Shown: positions 8,118 through 16,802, counted from the first letter of the stretch. The stretch: 64,000 nucleotides of DNA from Marinomonas rhizomae (GCF_024397855.1 NZ_CP073343.1:4278001-4342000), one strand, 5' to 3'. Numbers and translations are program-made. The notes: generated from the letters alone by a model not told the origin.

Positions 8118-9386
8118 ATGGAATCTTCCGTAGACCTTCAGCCAAACCAAAGATTACGGGTGGTACATTTAGCCGATCACACAGGTCGTTTGCAGGTTAT
8201 TTTTCCTGAAAGCAACATGCTAGACATCTCCGCAGTCTCTCGTATTACTAAACGTCGTTTTGAGCCTGTCAGCAATTTTCAAAGCTCAGGCGATCCACTG
8301 ATCAAGCCAAATAGTGTCGCGACCATACTCGAAGCCAGCATGCTACAAGATTCAACCTATTCGATACGCACTAAAGTCGATGGGCCTTATCACGACATTA
8401 ACTCTATGGCACTAAAAGAGCTGTTCTCTGGTCCATTAAATCGCTTTGAAAATATTTCCATTAACACGCAGGCGATATCTCGTCCTGTCGATAATCACGA
8501 AAACGACGAAGAACAAATTCTTAAAGCACTTGGACGCTTTCAATCTATTCGTCTCAAGCAGCGCATCGAAGAAACATTAGAAATCCCCCCATTACCAGCG
8601 TCTTCACATCGTATAATACGCCTTTCAGCCGACAAGACCGCCGGCACAGATGAGTTATGCGAAGTCATTGCACTCGACCCTAGCTTAGCCGCTCAAGTCA
8701 TCAGCTGGGCGTCATCCCCCTACTATGGCGCCCCTGGCTCTATAGAATCAGTAGAAGATGCGATCATCCGAGTTCTAGGCTTTGATATGGTGATGAATTT
8801 AGCGCTTGGCTTATCAATGGGTAATGCCTTTCAAACTCCAGAAGACGGCCCACGTCATTATGAAGACTTTTGGCTCGATTCCGTTTCTAACGCCGTTTTG
8901 ATGGAATCCTTAGTCAAAACGATGCCGGTACAAAATCGCCCTAAACTAGGTCATGCTTATCTTGCAGGCTTATTACATAACTTTGGCTACTTGGCAATTA
9001 GCACTATTTTACCGCCGCACTTTTCGATTCTGTCTCGATACCAAGAAGCTAATGCTCATCTATCGTCTGAATTGATCGAGATGCAAATATTGCACTTTAC
9101 CAAGGAACAATTAGGCTCTTGGTTGTTACGCTACTGGAGTTTGCCTGACAACATTTGGACAGCTATTCGCTACAGCAAAAAGCCTCATTATTATGGCGAA
9201 CATGCCATTTTGGCGAAGTTGCTTAACGTTTCGTATCAATTACGCCATAACGACGTCATTGAACCATCCGTATTGTTAGAAGTTGGATTGACGTTAGAAG
9301 AAGCGGAAGCTTGCAGAGATGCCATCTATCAAAAATCAACAGAGCTCCACAAGATGGTCGCCTTAATTAATAAAATGAACGCCTAA
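8118..9386 (+). CDS. HDOD-domain signalling protein with YbaK-like N-terminal region
   Basis: A 422-residue cytoplasmic protein. The ATG at 8118 is preferred because CAGGA precedes it by 6 bases and the next upstream in-frame start, a GTG at 8091, adjoins the terminator. Residues about 1-130 resemble the YbaK/prolyl-tRNA deacylase fold (pattern LQVIFPESNMLDISAVSRIT) that is fused to HDOD domains in some pseudomonads; catalytic residues cannot be confirmed. Residues about 150-360 form an HDOD domain, beginning with IPPLPASSHRIIRLSADK and containing LDPSLAAQVISWASSPYYG. HDOD proteins are HD-like but usually non-catalytic and act in signalling. It sits 6 bp before ubiC without an obvious functional link. 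Confidence 0.75.
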   Translation: MESSVDLQPNQRLRVVHLADHTGRLQVIFPESNMLDISAVSRITKRRFEPVSNFQSSGDPLIKPNSVATILEASMLQDSTYSIRTKVDGPYHDINSMALKELFSGPLNRFENISINTQAISRPVDNHENDEEQILKALGRFQSIRLKQRIEETLEIPPLPASSHRIIRLSADKTAGTDELCEVIALDPSLAAQVISWASSPYYGAPGSIESVEDAIIRVLGFDMVMNLALGLSMGNAFQTPEDGPRHYEDFWLDSVSNAVLMESLVKTMPVQNRPKLGHAYLAGLLHNFGYLAISTILPPHFSILSRYQEANAHLSSELIEMQILHFTKEQLGSWLLRYWSLPDNIWTAIRYSKKPHYYGEHAILAKLLNVSYQLRHNDVIEPSVLLEVGLTLEEAEACRDAIYQKSTELHKMVALINKMNA

Positions 9387-9392
9387 TTAATT

Positions 9393-9953
9393 ATGACGTT
9401 AATGAACGCTTCTGCCGCGCAGCAATTTGACTACCGATGGTCGCCCATACACCAAATTAGTAAGGTAAAAGTACCGAAAAATTTATGGCCTTGGCTCGTC
9501 ACTCAAGACTCTTTAACAGCAAAGCTTAGACGCCTAGGAACATTGACGGTTGATGTGCTTGAAGACTCTTGGGGGATCCCAACAGCAAGAGAACGAAAAC
9601 GCTTAGCGTTGCGACCAAGAGAAGCGGCACGCATTCGTACTGTCTTGCTTAACGTCGATGGAAGAGCCGTTATTTATGCTCGCTCAATCATTCCGGCGAG
9701 GTCATTGAAAGGCCATTGGCGACATGTAAAGCATTTAAAAGACAAGCCATTAGGTGGCTATCTGTTTCAACATAAGGCCCTGTCTCGAAGTTGCATTGAG
9801 GTCACTCAGTTACCAAAACGCATGTTTCCAAACCAACCTAATGCTTTGTGGGCGAGACGCTCTGTGTTTCATCAGTTTGGCCCTGGAATATTGGTCAATG
9901 AAGCTTTCTTTGATGAGATCAACCAACTAAAACCGCCGTTTGGATTGTTATGA
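9393..9953 (+). CDS. ubiC: Chorismate pyruvate-lyase UbiC
   Basis: UbiC converts chorismate to 4-hydroxybenzoate and pyruvate, the first committed step of ubiquinone synthesis. The 186-residue product has the family pattern: an N-terminal W..L..QDSLT.KLRRLG segment, a central Arg in RTVLLNVDG, the AriiP-type ARSIIPARSL and LGGYLFQHKALSRSCIEVTQL stretches, and the C-terminal LWARRSVFHQFGPGILVNEAFF. E. coli UbiC has 165 residues. The stop overlaps the ubiA start by 4 bp, so the two genes are translationally coupled, the usual ubiCA arrangement. An alternative ATG lies three codons downstream. Confidence 0.9.
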   Translation: MTLMNASAAQQFDYRWSPIHQISKVKVPKNLWPWLVTQDSLTAKLRRLGTLTVDVLEDSWGIPTARERKRLALRPREAARIRTVLLNVDGRAVIYARSIIPARSLKGHWRHVKHLKDKPLGGYLFQHKALSRSCIEVTQLPKRMFPNQPNALWARRSVFHQFGPGILVNEAFFDEINQLKPPFGLL

Positions 9954-10804
9954 ACAAACTTAAAGACTACGCAGAACTCACTCGATTCAACCGCCCTATC
10001 GGTTCATTCTTACTGATGTGGCCAACATTATGGGCGCTATGGCTGGCAGCCGATGGTATGCCTCAATGGCATTTGATCGTTATCTTTATCTTAGGCGTTT
10101 TTAGCATGCGATCTGCGGGTTGCGTGATTAATGACTACGCGGATCGAAAGGTCGATGGTCATGTTGATCGTACTAAAAACCGCCCGCTACCGTCGGGCCG
10201 AGTATCTGAAAAAGAAGCACTTGTTCTGTTTTGTGCTTTGTCGATTTTAAGCTTTGTTTTAGTACTTTTTACCGATCTGCAAACGATTTTACTGTCGTTC
10301 GTAGGCTTAGGCTTGGCTGCTCTGTATCCGTTTATGAAACGCTATACCCATCTACCCCAGTTGTTTCTTGGCTTGGCTTTTTCGTGGGCAATTCCCATGG
10401 CCTACAGTGCACAGGGAGGAGATTTAACCGATCCTGAGCTATGGATGCTGTTTGTCGCCAATTGCTTTTGGACCATTGCCTATGATACCTATTATGCAAT
10501 GACAGACCGTCCAGATGACCTCAAAATAGGCATCAAATCCACCGCCATCTTATTTGGCAGATATGATTTATTCGTCATTGTTTGCCTACAAGGTCTAACC
10601 TTGTCTTTATTGACCTGGATTGGTCTACTAGCCGGATTACATTGGCTATACTTTGTATCACTCGTGGTGTGTATTGGACTCTTTTATCAGCAATTTAATC
10701 AAGCTAAAGAGCGTGATCGACAAGCTTGCTTTCGCTCATTTTTAGACAATAACCGCGTTGGTTACTGTGTTTTCATCGGTCTGGTCGCAAGCTATTTTAT
10801 GTAA
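9950..10804 (+). CDS. ubiA: 4-hydroxybenzoate octaprenyltransferase UbiA
   Basis: UbiA attaches the polyprenyl tail to 4-hydroxybenzoate at the inner membrane. The 284-residue product is a polytopic prenyltransferase with about eight or nine helices. The first Asp-rich motif is visible as NDYADRKVDGHVDRTKNRPL, and the second as DTYYAMTDRPDDLKIGIKS. The N-terminus DYAELTRFNRPIGSFLLMWP is typical of UbiA. It overlaps ubiC by 4 bp (ATGA), and about 70 bp separate it from phoB, including a Pho-box-like site. Confidence 0.94.
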   Translation: MNKLKDYAELTRFNRPIGSFLLMWPTLWALWLAADGMPQWHLIVIFILGVFSMRSAGCVINDYADRKVDGHVDRTKNRPLPSGRVSEKEALVLFCALSILSFVLVLFTDLQTILLSFVGLGLAALYPFMKRYTHLPQLFLGLAFSWAIPMAYSAQGGDLTDPELWMLFVANCFWTIAYDTYYAMTDRPDDLKIGIKSTAILFGRYDLFVIVCLQGLTLSLLTWIGLLAGLHWLYFVSLVVCIGLFYQQFNQAKERDRQACFRSFLDNNRVGYCVFIGLVASYFM

Positions 10805-10825
10805 TATGTGGCAAAGTTGTGACAA

Positions 10826-10843
10826 TGTAACCGAATTGTCACA
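10826..10843 (+). promoter_or_regulatory. Pho-box-like site upstream of phoB
   Basis: TGTAACC-N4-TGTCACA is a direct repeat with the 11-bp period of the Pho box, the second half being close to TGTCATA. An overlapping palindrome TGTGACAA/TTGTCACA is also present. Autoregulation of phoBR is inferred from the match and from known PhoB biology. Confidence 0.5.
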
Positions 10844-10873
10844 TTAGATCGCTTTAATGAAACCGTTCCTGAG

Positions 10874-11584
10874 ATGAGGATGAATCCTGTGACCGGTAAA
10901 AAAGTATTAATTATTGACGACGAATCTTCCATACGCGAAATGATCGCCATTGCACTTGAAATGGCGGGCTACGAGTATTTGGAAGCAGAAAACATTCAGC
11001 AAGCCCATGAAATCATTGTGGACCATCGTCCGGATTTGATTCTTGCCGATTGGATGATGCCTGGCGGTAGCGGCATTGAGCTGACTCGCAGATTGAAAAA
11101 AGACCCCACAACGGCAGAAATTCCAGTCATTATGCTGACTGCGAAAAGTGAAGAAGACAACAAAATCCAAGGTCTAGAAGTCGGCGCGGACGATTACATC
11201 ACCAAGCCTTTCTCACCTCGCGAGCTCGTTGCTCGACTCAAAGCAGTATTACGCCGTGCAACGCCTCAAGGGGTTGATGAGCCAATTGAAATTGAAGGTC
11301 TTACCCTTGATCCAATTAGCCAACGCGTTACCATAGGCAGTCGTCCTTTAGACATGGGGCCGACAGAATACCGTCTACTCAAATTCCTCATGACCCACCA
11401 AGAGCGTGCCTATTCAAGAGCGCAATTGTTGGATCAAGTATGGGGAGGAAATGTCTACGTTGAAGAACGTACCGTTGATGTTCATATACGTCGTTTACGC
11501 AAAGCCATTGGTAGTACTCATGATTTCTTGATACAAACAGTACGAGGAACAGGCTACCGCTTCTCAGCAAAAAGGTCCGTATGA
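10874..11584 (+). CDS. phoB: Phosphate response regulator PhoB
   Basis: PhoB activates phosphate-starvation genes when phosphorylated by PhoR. The 236-residue product has a receiver domain with acidic pair D15-D16, phospho-acceptor D59 in LADWMMPGGSG, T89 and K111, then a winged-helix output domain (about 135-232) ending in RTVDVHIRRLRKAIG and TVRGTGYRFS. GGSG after the phospho-site and FSPRELVARLKAVLRR are PhoB hallmarks. The start is uncertain: ATGs at 10874 and 10880, or the GTG at 10889, which has AGGA 8 bases before it and gives an N-terminus closer to other PhoBs. It overlaps phoR by 4 bp. Confidence 0.93.
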   Translation: MRMNPVTGKKVLIIDDESSIREMIAIALEMAGYEYLEAENIQQAHEIIVDHRPDLILADWMMPGGSGIELTRRLKKDPTTAEIPVIMLTAKSEEDNKIQGLEVGADDYITKPFSPRELVARLKAVLRRATPQGVDEPIEIEGLTLDPISQRVTIGSRPLDMGPTEYRLLKFLMTHQERAYSRAQLLDQVWGGNVYVEERTVDVHIRRLRKAIGSTHDFLIQTVRGTGYRFSAKRSV

Positions 11585-12924
11585 AAACAGTTTGGCGAAA
11601 CACTATTATTACTTGGCTCGCAGGATTCGCGGCCTGTATTGTAATAGGCCTAGTAATAGGTCAGTTGTTGGGTGTTTTGCTGCTGTACGTTTTAGGTTCC
11701 CTGTACTGGCAGCTTTATCAGCTCTACCAATTCCATAATTGGCTTCGTCATTCTGGTCGTGCTGCACCACCAGAGGCCAGCGGAATTTGGGGCGAAGTAT
11801 TCGATGCGGTTTATCGATTACATAAAAAACAGCGCAAATCCAAGCGTCGCATGCGCCAAGCGCTAACCCGAATAGAAAGCTCCACCACCGCCTTAAAAGA
11901 AGGCGTTATCATGGCGGATAACCAAGGCAATTTGGAATGGTGGAATAACTCGGCGGCCCACTTTCTCGGTTTAATGCGCCCCGTCGATCGCGGCCAAATC
12001 ATCACCAACATTGTCCGTAGCCCAGAATTTTTCCGTTATTTTAGCCAAAAACGTTTTGGTGAGCCTTTGGTCATCAAGTCGCCTGCCAAAGATGGCGTCT
12101 ATTTAGAAATCCAAACCACGCTGTACGATAAAAATGATCACCTGATTTTTGTTCGTGATGTGACGCGCTTACACTTGCTAGAACAGATGCGCAAAGACTT
12201 TGTTGCCAACGCTTCCCATGAATTAAAAACGCCGCTTACCGTTATTAAGGGCTACTTAGAAACCCTCGACATGTTCAAGGACAGTCTGCCAAAAAGCATG
12301 CAAAAAGGCATTGTTAATATGTCTGAGCAATCTGAGCGGATGGAACAACTCATCGAAGATCTGTTACTGCTTTCTCGCTTGGAGAGTAATGACAAACGCG
12401 AAGAGAACCAATGGCATAAAGTTTCAGACTTAGTACAAACCATTACCAATGCAACTACGCCAGTGTTGACGGACAAACACTCTATTAATTTGCAAATTCC
12501 CGAAGAAGCTCGCTTGTACGGCTCTTACAAAGAGCTCTATAGTGCTTTTTCCAATCTGATTTTTAACGCCATCAAATACTCACCAGATGGCGGCGAGATT
12601 GAGATCAAATGGGAGTCCAGTGAGTTTAATGGTGTGTTCTCTATAAAAGACTCTGGCATTGGCATAGAGCCAAGATACATTCCTCGACTCACAGAACGTT
12701 TCTTCCGAGTCGACAAAGGGCGAGGCTCTAAAACCGGCGGTACAGGTCTTGGCCTAGCCATCGTAAAGCATGTGCTATTACATCACGATGCCAAGCTACA
12801 AATTCGCAGTCAGCCTGGTTTTGGAAGTACGTTTTCGTGCCATTTCCCAGCGAATCGAACCAGAAATGATACGATTCCAGCGATCGCATTCAATACCGAT
12901 GAAACACCGTCAACAGATCAATAA
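11581..12924 (+). CDS. phoR: Phosphate regulon sensor kinase PhoR
   Basis: PhoR phosphorylates and dephosphorylates PhoB according to phosphate supply sensed through Pst and PhoU. The 447-residue product has two adjacent N-terminal membrane helices (about 8-48) with almost no periplasmic loop, a charged linker, a PAS domain (about 95-195), HisKA with H213 in NASHELKTPLTVIKGYLETL, and an HATPase domain with N-box NLIFNAIKYSP, G1 DSGIGI and G2 GGTGLGLAIV. This is the standard PhoR architecture. ATGA overlap with phoB indicates one operon. A strong terminator follows the stop within 6 bp. Confidence 0.93.
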   Translation: MKTVWRNTIITWLAGFAACIVIGLVIGQLLGVLLLYVLGSLYWQLYQLYQFHNWLRHSGRAAPPEASGIWGEVFDAVYRLHKKQRKSKRRMRQALTRIESSTTALKEGVIMADNQGNLEWWNNSAAHFLGLMRPVDRGQIITNIVRSPEFFRYFSQKRFGEPLVIKSPAKDGVYLEIQTTLYDKNDHLIFVRDVTRLHLLEQMRKDFVANASHELKTPLTVIKGYLETLDMFKDSLPKSMQKGIVNMSEQSERMEQLIEDLLLLSRLESNDKREENQWHKVSDLVQTITNATTPVLTDKHSINLQIPEEARLYGSYKELYSAFSNLIFNAIKYSPDGGEIEIKWESSEFNGVFSIKDSGIGIEPRYIPRLTERFFRVDKGRGSKTGGTGLGLAIVKHVLLHHDAKLQIRSQPGFGSTFSCHFPANRTRNDTIPAIAFNTDETPSTDQ

Positions 12925-12929
12925 TAAAA

Positions 12930-12958
12930 AAGGGAAGCATGACACTCATGCTTCCCTT
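12930..12958. terminator. Bidirectional terminator after phoR
   Basis: A 13-bp perfect stem (AAGGGAAGCATGA with its complement) and a 3-base CAC loop, A-rich upstream and T-rich downstream. It can serve phoR and the convergent gene at 13030. Confidence 0.85.
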
Positions 12959-12994
12959 TATAGATCATTCAAATCCAACCCAAAAAATACTTAT

Positions 12995-13027
12995 AGAGAT
13001 CTTTGCACGACGTCACGAGCGAAGGTC
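12995..13027. repeat. Truncated copy of the 7905 repeat (left end)
   Basis: About 27 of 32 aligned bases match the left end of the 142-bp element at 7905, including the AGAGA(T/C)CTTTG(C/T)ACGA core and ACGAGC. It stops 2 bp before the stop codon of the convergent response regulator. No matching right end was seen nearby, so this is a solo end or remnant. Confidence 0.6.
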
Positions 13028-13029
13028 TT

Positions 13030-13872
13030 TTATAAGCTCTCAAACAATTGGCTAATAAAAGCCTCTTTCTCGCTGTCTTGATCGATCAGACTCAAGGTAA
13101 CGGTTAAAAATGTCGAGTTATGTTTTTTCTCTGTCGTCGCAACGGACTGCACATAATAATTTAAGCGATTCGTCACGCCTTTATGCTCCAAATCCAATAC
13201 CGATTGCCCCAATACTTGCGGCACGACGTCGTCACTCTTAATCAGCATGGTCGCTTCGGTCTTGCTAAACTGGATAACCATGCAACGGAACTGTTTGCTT
13301 TCGAAACGCACCATGGTCGGGATTTTGACATCCTTTACTGATACAACGGGCGCGTCGGGGTTGGTAAACTTAGTGGCTTTTACCGGAGCGGATTTGCCCG
13401 CTCCCATCAATACGTCTAGCGATGCTGAGCTGACGCCACCAGGAGAGACAGATTCACGAGATTTCTGTGACGTTAGTTTTTTATCAAGACCATGCTTTTT
13501 CGCAGCGGATATGACTTTATTGGCTAACTGCTCACTAGAAAACGGCTTGCCCAAATAATCCGTCACGCCAGACTGCACAGCTTCCACCACATGGCTTTTG
13601 TCACCACGGCTAGTAATCATCACAAATGGCACATCTTCTTTTTTGTATTTAGGCTGCTCTCGACACCATTTAAGCAGCTCAACACCAGTCATTTCAGGCA
13701 TTTCCCAGTCACACAACACCATGTCAAACTGAGACTTTGTCAGCATTTGCTGTGCTTTTCGGCCATTTACCGCTTCTTCTATTTCCACTGCTGGAAATTG
13801 CTTTTTCAATGAGCGGCGAATCAAATCACGAGTGAAAGAAGCATCATCTACTACCAAAATTTTTAATGACAT
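13030..13872 (-). CDS. Response regulator with receiver and PilZ-like C-terminal domain
   Basis: A 280-residue protein with a complete N-terminal receiver: acidic pair D9-D10, phospho-acceptor D55 in VLCDWEMPEMTG, a Thr in VMITSRG and the conserved Lys in LGKPFSS. A linker of about 50 residues follows. The C-terminal 100 residues are beta-rich and resemble a degenerate PilZ domain (a VRFESKQFR start and an IQFSKTEATML segment in place of the D/NxSxxG motif); c-di-GMP binding cannot be claimed. No DNA-binding domain is seen, so output through protein interaction is likely. Its start overlaps the cysZ stop by 1 bp. No cognate kinase is adjacent. Confidence 0.75.
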   Translation of the reverse strand: MSLKILVVDDASFTRDLIRRSLKKQFPAVEIEEAVNGRKAQQMLTKSQFDMVLCDWEMPEMTGVELLKWCREQPKYKKEDVPFVMITSRGDKSHVVEAVQSGVTDYLGKPFSSEQLANKVISAAKKHGLDKKLTSQKSRESVSPGGVSSASLDVLMGAGKSAPVKATKFTNPDAPVVSVKDVKIPTMVRFESKQFRCMVIQFSKTEATMLIKSDDVVPQVLGQSVLDLEHKGVTNRLNYYVQSVATTEKKHNSTFLTVTLSLIDQDSEKEAFISQLFESL

Positions 13873-14651
13873 TACAAAGTTCCATTAGTGCGATCTAACA
13901 AGGCAGAAAAATCCCCATGCTCTGATCTAAAAATCGAAATCCACAAAAGTGTGGCTGCCACTACAGCAATTGGCATAACGAATAAGTTAAAGAAAGGAAT
14001 CGTCAATCCGACCATTACTATCCCGCCAAATGTCCAACATAACAAAGGTTTAGAGCGTAACGCCATTCTCATATCATGGAATTTAACCTTGTTATTATCG
14101 AAGGCATAATCCATATATTGAAGGGATAACATCCAAGCTGAAAATAATAATAACAAAACTGGCGCAATCACATTAACCAGAGGAATAAAAGACAATAACA
14201 ACAGCAAAACAAAACGCGGTAAAAAATACAATATTTTCTGGCACTCTCTCTGTAAACTACGACCGACAATCGCCATAAGAACGCCAGCAGTCAACGTTTC
14301 ATCAAAGACTTTCCCCGTTTCTTTCTCTTCTACTTTTTCCGCCAAAAACGCCATAAAAGGCGCCGCTAAGATATTCACCCCAACAGAAAAACTATAGAAC
14401 AAAAGCACGCTAATAATGGCCGCAAAAATCAAATAAAACAGCCAATTTAAAAAGGAGACCCATTCGGGTAAATACCCCATGGCAGAATCCATTAATGTCT
14501 GAAAATAGCTAAAAGCGACCATGTACAATAAGCCGACCAATACAAAATTCGCTAACAAAGGCGCTAATATAAACAGCCTTAAATCTTTTGAAAAAACTAA
14601 AGGGAACGCTTTAAAAAAAGCCCCCGCGGCTTTAAATGGGTGTGTAATCAC
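13872..14651 (-). CDS. cysZ: Sulfate transporter CysZ family protein
   Basis: CysZ mediates sulfate uptake in enterobacteria and belongs to the EI24-like membrane family. The 259-residue product matches CysZ (253 aa in E. coli) in length and layout: an N-terminal amphipathic KAAGAFFKAFPLVFSKDLR segment, four hydrophobic helices (about 28-52, 65-92, 145-170, 205-235), and the LAAPFMAFLAEKVEEKETG motif before the middle helices. The LQYMDYAFDNNKVKFHDMR stretch is also family-typical. It is the upstream gene of a two-gene unit with the response regulator; no cysteine-synthesis genes are nearby. Substrate is inferred from family. Confidence 0.8.
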   Translation of the reverse strand: MITHPFKAAGAFFKAFPLVFSKDLRLFILAPLLANFVLVGLLYMVAFSYFQTLMDSAMGYLPEWVSFLNWLFYLIFAAIISVLLFYSFSVGVNILAAPFMAFLAEKVEEKETGKVFDETLTAGVLMAIVGRSLQRECQKILYFLPRFVLLLLLSFIPLVNVIAPVLLLLFSAWMLSLQYMDYAFDNNKVKFHDMRMALRSKPLLCWTFGGIVMVGLTIPFFNLFVMPIAVVAATLLWISIFRSEHGDFSALLDRTNGTL

Positions 14652-15023
14652 GATGCCAAATCACTCCTAAAGTTGAGGCTTAGTAGACTTATTCGCATCT
14701 TCCTAAGCCCCTTCGATCAAATATTATCTAATAACCACAGAATATCATGACGACTTTCTCGGCTCCACAAAGCCTTTCAAATGAAAGGCTATAAACTGAA
14801 GCCGCTTCTCGTTCAAGCGCTTTAGATGCCAAACCAGCCATTTCCATCACTCTTTTATAAAACTTACATTTATCAGACGCATGACCTGATACGCAATTTC
14901 GATTGTGACCTTTTGTAAATTGGTGAACTATGAAAGCGTAAGACGAATACACGCCAGTGCAGGTACGCGTCTAAATATAAAAAAATTGCACACAAAAGCT
15001 AACTAACAAGGGACATACTCAAC
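14652..15023. other. Intergenic region between cysZ and oppA
   Basis: 372 bp between divergent genes, with no convincing gene. It contains a perfect 9-bp palindrome AGCCTTTCA-AA-TGAAAGGCT at 14771-14790, possibly an operator or hairpin, and an A-rich stretch near 14970-14990 before the oppA ribosome binding site. A 74-residue minus-strand frame here shows no family features. Confidence 0.5.
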
Positions 15024-16634
15024 ATGAAAAAGACATTACTCGCCAGTGCCATAATGGCTACTACTCTTTTTGCCATGCAAGCCCAAGCGGCAGACGTACC
15101 AGCAGGCGTAGAACTCGCCGCTAAACAAGAACTTGTTCGTGGTGGTGGTGCAGAACCAGCAACACTTGATCCACAAAAAATGGAAGGCACGCCAGGCTCT
15201 ATTCGTTCAAAAGACCTGTTTGAAGGTTTGTATAACCAAGATGGCGACGGTAACCAAGTCCCAGGTGTGGCAACAAGCTTCGATGTAAACGCTGACAACA
15301 CGCAATACACCTTTCACCTCCGCAAAGATGCCAAATGGTCTAATGGCGACCCAGTCACCGCTGAAGACTTTGTTTACGCTTTCACACGTGCGGTTGACCC
15401 AGCGCTTGCTTCACCATATGCATGGTTCATGGAAATCCCATCGATTGTCAACGCAACTAAAATTATTGCCGGCGAAGCCGATCCTTCTACACTTGGCGTC
15501 AAAGCACTAGACCCTTACACATTCCAAGTAACACTTGAGCGCCCTGTACCTTACTTTGTAAAAATGACCGCTCACCAAACCATGTTCCCAGTACCTAAAA
15601 AAGTGGTCGAGAAATGGGGCGACGATTGGACAAAACCAGAGCACATGGTATCTAACGGTGCTTACAAAATGGACGAATGGATCGTCAACGAAAAAATGGT
15701 CTTCACTCGTAACAAAAACTATTGGAATGATGCTAAAACCATCATTAACAAGGTTACTTATCTACCAATTGAATCCCCTAACGCTGAGCTGAAGCGCTTC
15801 CAAGCGGGCCAAATGGATCTAAGCTATGAGATTCCAAATGACCACTTTAAACAACTAATGCGTGATATCCCGGATGAAGTTGTTGTTACACCAAAATTAG
15901 GTACTTATTACTATCAGTACAACATAACAAGAGCACCGTACAACGACGTACGCGTACGTAAAGCCTTGTCTTACGCTATCGACCGCGATGTGATCACAAA
16001 ATTCGTCACAGGCACGGGGGAACTACCTGCATATTCTTTTACGCCAGAAGTGGTAAATGACTTCTCTCCAGCGACACCTGAGTATGCAACTTGGACACAA
16101 AAAGAGCGTAACGAGAAAGCCTTAGAATTGTTAGAAGAAGCGGGCTACAGCAAAAGTAACCCTCTGTCTTTCAGCTTGCTTTACAACACCAACGAAAACC
16201 ATAAGAAAATCGCCATTGCGATTGCGTCAATGTGGAAAAAAACCTTGGGGGTAAACGTCACACTGGAAAATCAAGAGTGGAAAACTTACCTAGAAACGAA
16301 AAAACATCAGCAATTTGATGTGGCACGTGCAGGTTGGATTGGAGACTACAATGAAGCCTCTACCATGCTAGATCTTCTAACCACCACTCACGGTAACAAC
16401 GACGGCAAATACAGCAACGCAGAATACGACAAGCTGTTACACGATGCTCGTACCATGCAGCACCCTGCGGCGAACTACAACAAAGCAGAGGAAATCGCCA
16501 TTGAACAGGATATGGCCGTTGCGCCTATTTACCAATATACCGAAAAACGTTTGGTAAAAAGCTACCTAGGCGGTTACATGCCTAACCCAGAAGACAACGT
16601 TTATGTGCGTGATATGTACATCATCAAACACTAA
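15024..16634 (+). CDS. oppA: Oligopeptide ABC transporter, periplasmic binding protein OppA
   Basis: OppA binds peptides of two to five residues in the periplasm for import by OppBCDF. The 536-residue product (543 in E. coli) has a signal peptide ending at about residue 22 (AQA-ADVP). It shows SBP family 5 features: GGGAEPATLDPQKMEGTPGS near the mature N-terminus, AKWSNGDPVTAEDFVYAFTR, and YQYNITRAPYNDVRVRKAL. The ATG at 15024 follows AAGGGA at good spacing. It is the first gene of oppABCDF; a 19-bp tandem repeat and a hairpin separate it from oppB. Confidence 0.93.
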   Translation: MKKTLLASAIMATTLFAMQAQAADVPAGVELAAKQELVRGGGAEPATLDPQKMEGTPGSIRSKDLFEGLYNQDGDGNQVPGVATSFDVNADNTQYTFHLRKDAKWSNGDPVTAEDFVYAFTRAVDPALASPYAWFMEIPSIVNATKIIAGEADPSTLGVKALDPYTFQVTLERPVPYFVKMTAHQTMFPVPKKVVEKWGDDWTKPEHMVSNGAYKMDEWIVNEKMVFTRNKNYWNDAKTIINKVTYLPIESPNAELKRFQAGQMDLSYEIPNDHFKQLMRDIPDEVVVTPKLGTYYYQYNITRAPYNDVRVRKALSYAIDRDVITKFVTGTGELPAYSFTPEVVNDFSPATPEYATWTQKERNEKALELLEEAGYSKSNPLSFSLLYNTNENHKKIAIAIASMWKKTLGVNVTLENQEWKTYLETKKHQQFDVARAGWIGDYNEASTMLDLLTTTHGNNDGKYSNAEYDKLLHDARTMQHPAANYNKAEEIAIEQDMAVAPIYQYTEKRLVKSYLGGYMPNPEDNVYVRDMYIIKH

Positions 16635-16650
16635 GATTTTGTCTTCTCGA

Positions 16651-16701
16651 TTAAAAAGTACTTAGAAATTTAAAAAGTACTTAGAAATTAAAAGTACTTT
16701 T
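16651..16701 (+). repeat. 19-bp tandem repeat downstream of oppA
   Basis: The unit TTAAAAAGTACTTAGAAAT occurs exactly twice (16651-16669 and 16670-16688), followed by a degenerate third copy running to about 16701. Each unit contains the palindrome AAGTACTT. Probably a replication-slippage repeat; a binding function is possible but not shown. Confidence 0.8.
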
Positions 16702-16711
16702 TGTTAACACC

Positions 16712-16737
16712 ATGCCCAGCGTTTTTGCGCTGGGCAT
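16712..16737 (+). terminator. Intercistronic hairpin between oppA and oppB
   Basis: ATGCCCAGCG-TTTTTG-CGCTGGGCAT, a 10-bp perfect stem without a downstream U-tract. As after aapJ, it probably protects or partly terminates the transcript of the binding-protein gene. Confidence 0.6.
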
Positions 16738-16802
16738 CTCTTAAATTCCCTACAGGTTCCTAGTATTGGCCGTTATTTATAGCGTCTAATCCGGTAATTT
16801 TT

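Noticed and set aside
12770..13081. 103-codon plus-strand frame spanning the end of phoR
   Set aside because: Runs through the phoR 3' end, a strong terminator and the repeat remnant; a shadow frame.
14728..14952. 74-codon minus-strand frame between cysZ and oppA
   Set aside because: Lies in the regulatory region, includes a perfect palindrome, no ribosome binding site and no recognisable protein pattern.
16651..16701. CRISPR-like array
   Set aside because: The units are directly adjacent without spacers and only two to three copies exist; it is a simple tandem repeat.
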